Assembly (NCBI RefSeq): GCF_004348535.1
Contig: NZ_SMJX01000063.1
Location: 1 to 34,172 of the forward strand
DNA: 34,172 bases
Source: Actinomadura sp. KC216
GTDB lineage: Bacteria; Actinomycetota; Actinomycetes; Streptosporangiales; Streptosporangiaceae
Direction: 5' to 3'
Shown here: in pieces, positions 32,244 through 34,172 of the stretch
Layout: every line of letters starts with the position of its first letter
Numbering within the stretch: position 1 is the first letter of the stretch
The notes under the pieces: model-generated
Told to the model about the DNA's origin: nothing
What the model saw: the letters and a program-made list of their open reading frames with translations, nothing else
Database searches by the model: none
Position numbers and translations under genes: made by a program

Positions 32244-33802
32244 TGGACCTGGCGCTCCTGGCCCTCCCAGTACGGGGCGCGGAGCTCGCGTTTGAGGATC
32301 TTGCCGGTCGGGTTGCGGGGGATGGCCTCGCGGCGCTCGACCGTCGTGGGGCACTTGAAGTGCGCCAGGCGGTCGCGGCAGTAGTCGATGATGTCCTTGT
32401 CGATGATGTCGGAGGTGGCGACGATGATCGCCTTGGGGGTCTCGCCCCACTTGGCGTCCGGGACGCCGATCACCGCGCAGTCGCTGATGTCGGGATGGCC
32501 CATCAGGACGTTCTCGACCTCGGCCGGGTAGATGTTCTCGCCACCCGAGATGATCATGTCCTTGACCCGGTCGTGGATGTAGAGGTAGCCGTCCTCGTCG
32601 AGGTAGCCGGCGTCGCCCGTCCGGAACCAGTTGTCCTCGGACAGCGCGGCCGCAGTCGCCTCGGGCTTGCGCCAGTAGCCCTTCATGTTCTGCGGCGTCC
32701 GGCAGAGGATCTCGCCTACCTGGCCCGTCGGCAGCTCCTCCTGCGTCGCCGGATCGACGATCTTGAGGGTGCAGTCGCGGTTGGGCAGGCCCGCGCTGCG
32801 CAGCCGGTGGGCGTTCGGGCCGTCCGGGTCGTGGTCGGCGGCGGGCAGCATCACGATCGCGCCGGTGACCTCCGTCAGGCCGTACACCTGCATGAAGTCG
32901 GTGGTCGGGAGCATCCGCATCGCGCCGCGCAGGACGTCCTCGCTGATCGGCGACGCGCCGTACAGCATGAGCCGGAGGCTGGACATGTCACAGGCGGTGA
33001 CGTCCGGGATCAGCGGCATGAACTGCAGCAGGACCGGGACGAGGAAGATGTGCGTGACCCGGTTCCGCTCGATGCCCTGCGCGATGAGCGTCGGGTCGGG
33101 CTCGCGGGCGATCACGCCGGGGATGCCGTTGTGGATCGCGGAGAGCGCGAGCATGTTCCCCGCCACGTGGTACATCGGCATCGCGACCATCAGGATGGAC
33201 GTCTCGTCGACGCTCCACGTCTCGTTGGTCGTGGTGAGCGCGGCGAAGTAGTTGTCGTGCGTCAGCATCACGCCCTTGGGCAGGCCCGTGGTGCCCGACG
33301 AGTACAGCTGGCAGAACACGTCCGAGGTGTCGGCGACGTGGGCCGCCCCCGGCGGCGCGTCGGGCGCGGCGTCGACCCAGGCGGCGTAGTCGCGGTAGGG
33401 GTGGTCTGAGCCGCCGATGACCAGCAGGTGGGTCGTGTGCTCCAGCTTGCCGGCGATCGCGTCCAGGACGGGCACGAAGTCCGCGCCGACGACGAAGACC
33501 TTCGCCCGCGCGTCGTTGACGATGTAGGCGACCTCGTCCGGCGCCAGCCGGTAGTTCACCGGGACCTGGGCGGCGCCGATCCGCGGCGCGCCGAAGAGCT
33601 GCTCGACGTATTCGAGGGAGTTCTTGTCGAGGATCGCGACCCGGTCGCCGGGCCCGACACCGGCGCCGGCGAGCGCGGCGGCGACCTTGTCGGCGCGCCG
33701 GTCGAAGTCGCCGTAGGTGATCTCGGCGTCGCCCGCGATGTAGGCGACACGGTCAGGATGCGAGCGTGCCCGCTCGCGCAGCGTCTCCGTCAGACCCGGC
33801 AC
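32240..33802 (-). CDS. Long-chain-type acyl-CoA synthetase (AMP-forming)
   Basis: The 520-residue ANL superfamily enzyme activates a carboxylic acid as acyl-AMP and then transfers it to CoA. Motifs are A3 LYSSGTTGLPKGV, A5 VYGLTEVTG, A7 WFRTGDAGYLDEDGYLYIHDRVKDMI, the hinge SGGENIYPAEVEN, and A10 with the catalytic Lys in NPTGKILKREL. FadD-like enzymes of this size act on fatty, aromatic or steroid side-chain acids; the substrate is unknown. GTG 33802 has AGGGAC upstream. Its TAG and that of the convergent gene share CTAG. Confidence 0.93.
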   Translation of the reverse strand: MPGLTETLRERARSHPDRVAYIAGDAEITYGDFDRRADKVAAALAGAGVGPGDRVAILDKNSLEYVEQLFGAPRIGAAQVPVNYRLAPDEVAYIVNDARAKVFVVGADFVPVLDAIAGKLEHTTHLLVIGGSDHPYRDYAAWVDAAPDAPPGAAHVADTSDVFCQLYSSGTTGLPKGVMLTHDNYFAALTTTNETWSVDETSILMVAMPMYHVAGNMLALSAIHNGIPGVIAREPDPTLIAQGIERNRVTHIFLVPVLLQFMPLIPDVTACDMSSLRLMLYGASPISEDVLRGAMRMLPTTDFMQVYGLTEVTGAIVMLPAADHDPDGPNAHRLRSAGLPNRDCTLKIVDPATQEELPTGQVGEILCRTPQNMKGYWRKPEATAAALSEDNWFRTGDAGYLDEDGYLYIHDRVKDMIISGGENIYPAEVENVLMGHPDISDCAVIGVPDAKWGETPKAIIVATSDIIDKDIIDYCRDRLAHFKCPTTVERREAIPRNPTGKILKRELRAPYWEGQERQVH

Positions 33803-33879
33803 GGTAGGTCCCTTCGCCGATGACCGCCTGGTTGTCCCGGCATCATGCGGTCACCGGCAGGGCCCCGGCAAGGGGTCCG

Positions 33880-34050
33880 CTAACGGCTTTTGGACATCTT
33901 GGACACGGCGGTGACGGCGAGCACCACCAGGACGGCGACGAAGCCGATGAAGAAGAAGAACTTCAGCATCGACAGGATCGCGCCGATGGCGGTCATCGCC
34001 AGCCATATCGCGAGGATGACACCGATGACGGTGAGGATCGTCTTACCCAT
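33880..34050 (-). CDS. Small hydrophobic membrane protein
   Basis: The 56-residue protein is nearly all hydrophobic: MGKTILTVIGVILAIWLAM, then a FFFFIGFVAVLVVLAVTAV helix and a basic end SKMSKSR, giving two membrane segments. Codon use shows strong G/C third-position bias, which supports a real gene. It lies 78 bases upstream of the acyl-CoA synthetase start on the same strand and could share its transcript. The function is unknown. Confidence 0.7.
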   Translation of the reverse strand: MGKTILTVIGVILAIWLAMTAIGAILSMLKFFFFIGFVAVLVVLAVTAVSKMSKSR

Positions 34051-34112
34051 GACCACACCGTATGCGCTCGTCCGGCGAAGGTCATCACTCTTGGGAACGA
34101 CCCTGGACGGCC

Positions 34113-34172
34113 TCAGCCCCCGCCGTACGGCGGAGCGCCACCCTGAGACCCTGCCGGGGGCGGCCCCTGACC
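34113..34172 (-). CDS. C-terminal end of a Gly/Pro-rich protein (partial)
   Basis: From the right edge, the minus strand reads a 19-residue tail GQGPPPAGS...APPYGGG followed by TGA. Such tails are common at the ends of actinobacterial membrane or envelope proteins. Too little is present to name it, and chance cannot be excluded in GC-rich DNA. Confidence 0.4.
   Translation of the reverse strand, partial: GQGPPPAGSQGGAPPYGGG

Overview
The window looks like a piece of a high-GC actinomycete chromosome. Most genes have strong G/C bias at third codon positions, many start with GTG, Shine-Dalgarno (SD) sequences are GGAGG-like, and the gene content (ECF sigma factor with membrane partner, subtilisin-inhibitor-like protein, tuf3-like EF-Tu, deacetylase/GT2 fusion) is typical of filamentous actinomycetes. 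I suspect Actinomadura or another Thermomonosporaceae, but nothing here fixes the genus. I saw no rRNA, tRNA, CRISPR array or intact transposase.

Layout. 1-3.4 kb: the end of an amino-acid-type solute-binding lipoprotein, a DUF5996 protein, and an ECF sigma factor overlapping its membrane partner. 3.4-6.4 kb: a proline-rich membrane protein overlapping a polysaccharide deacetylase/glycosyltransferase fusion, closed by a strong hairpin. 6.4-9.9 kb: TenA, one copy of a dispersed repeat, an ene-reductase and RidA pair divergent from a MarR regulator with repeated palindromic operators, and a small membrane protein. 9.9-13.5 kb: a copper operon (CopZ, a secreted His-rich protein, CopA) behind two CsoR-like operators. 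13.5-15.5 kb: a cluster of DnaA-box-like 9-mers, a VOC protein, an atypical Fpg/Nei glycosylase and a DUF1737 protein. 15.6-21.1 kb: a four-gene operon (ATP-grasp ligase, MFS exporter, TTC38-like TPR protein, SAM methyltransferase). Its genes are joined by 4-base stop/start overlaps, and a roughly 600-base gene-poor, lower-GC stretch lies upstream. This is the best candidate here for an undescribed system, probably the biosynthesis and export of a small amino-acid- or peptide-derived product. 21.1-23.9 kb: a small membrane protein, an SSI-like lipoprotein, a rhodanese, and a TPP riboswitch ahead of an NCS1 transporter (CytX type). 24-27 kb: a PAS/GAF histidine kinase with an odd C-terminal tail, and an RsbW-like ATPase. 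27-29.8 kb: an intrinsic terminator, the second repeat copy, arginine deiminase, and a divergent MFS transporter. 29.8-34.2 kb: a possible leader ORF and alternative hairpins before a divergent EF-Tu paralogue, a secreted EEP-family protein, an acyl-CoA synthetase and small membrane proteins.

Working together. TenA and the riboswitch-controlled transporter both fit thiamin pyrimidine salvage, although they lie about 16 kb apart. The copper genes form one regulon-like block. The ATP-grasp/MFS/TPR/methyltransferase genes are built as one translationally coupled unit. The EF-Tu paralogue carries Ala at the position where Gly-to-Ala gives GE2270A resistance in E. coli EF-Tu, so a stress or antibiotic-tolerance role is plausible.
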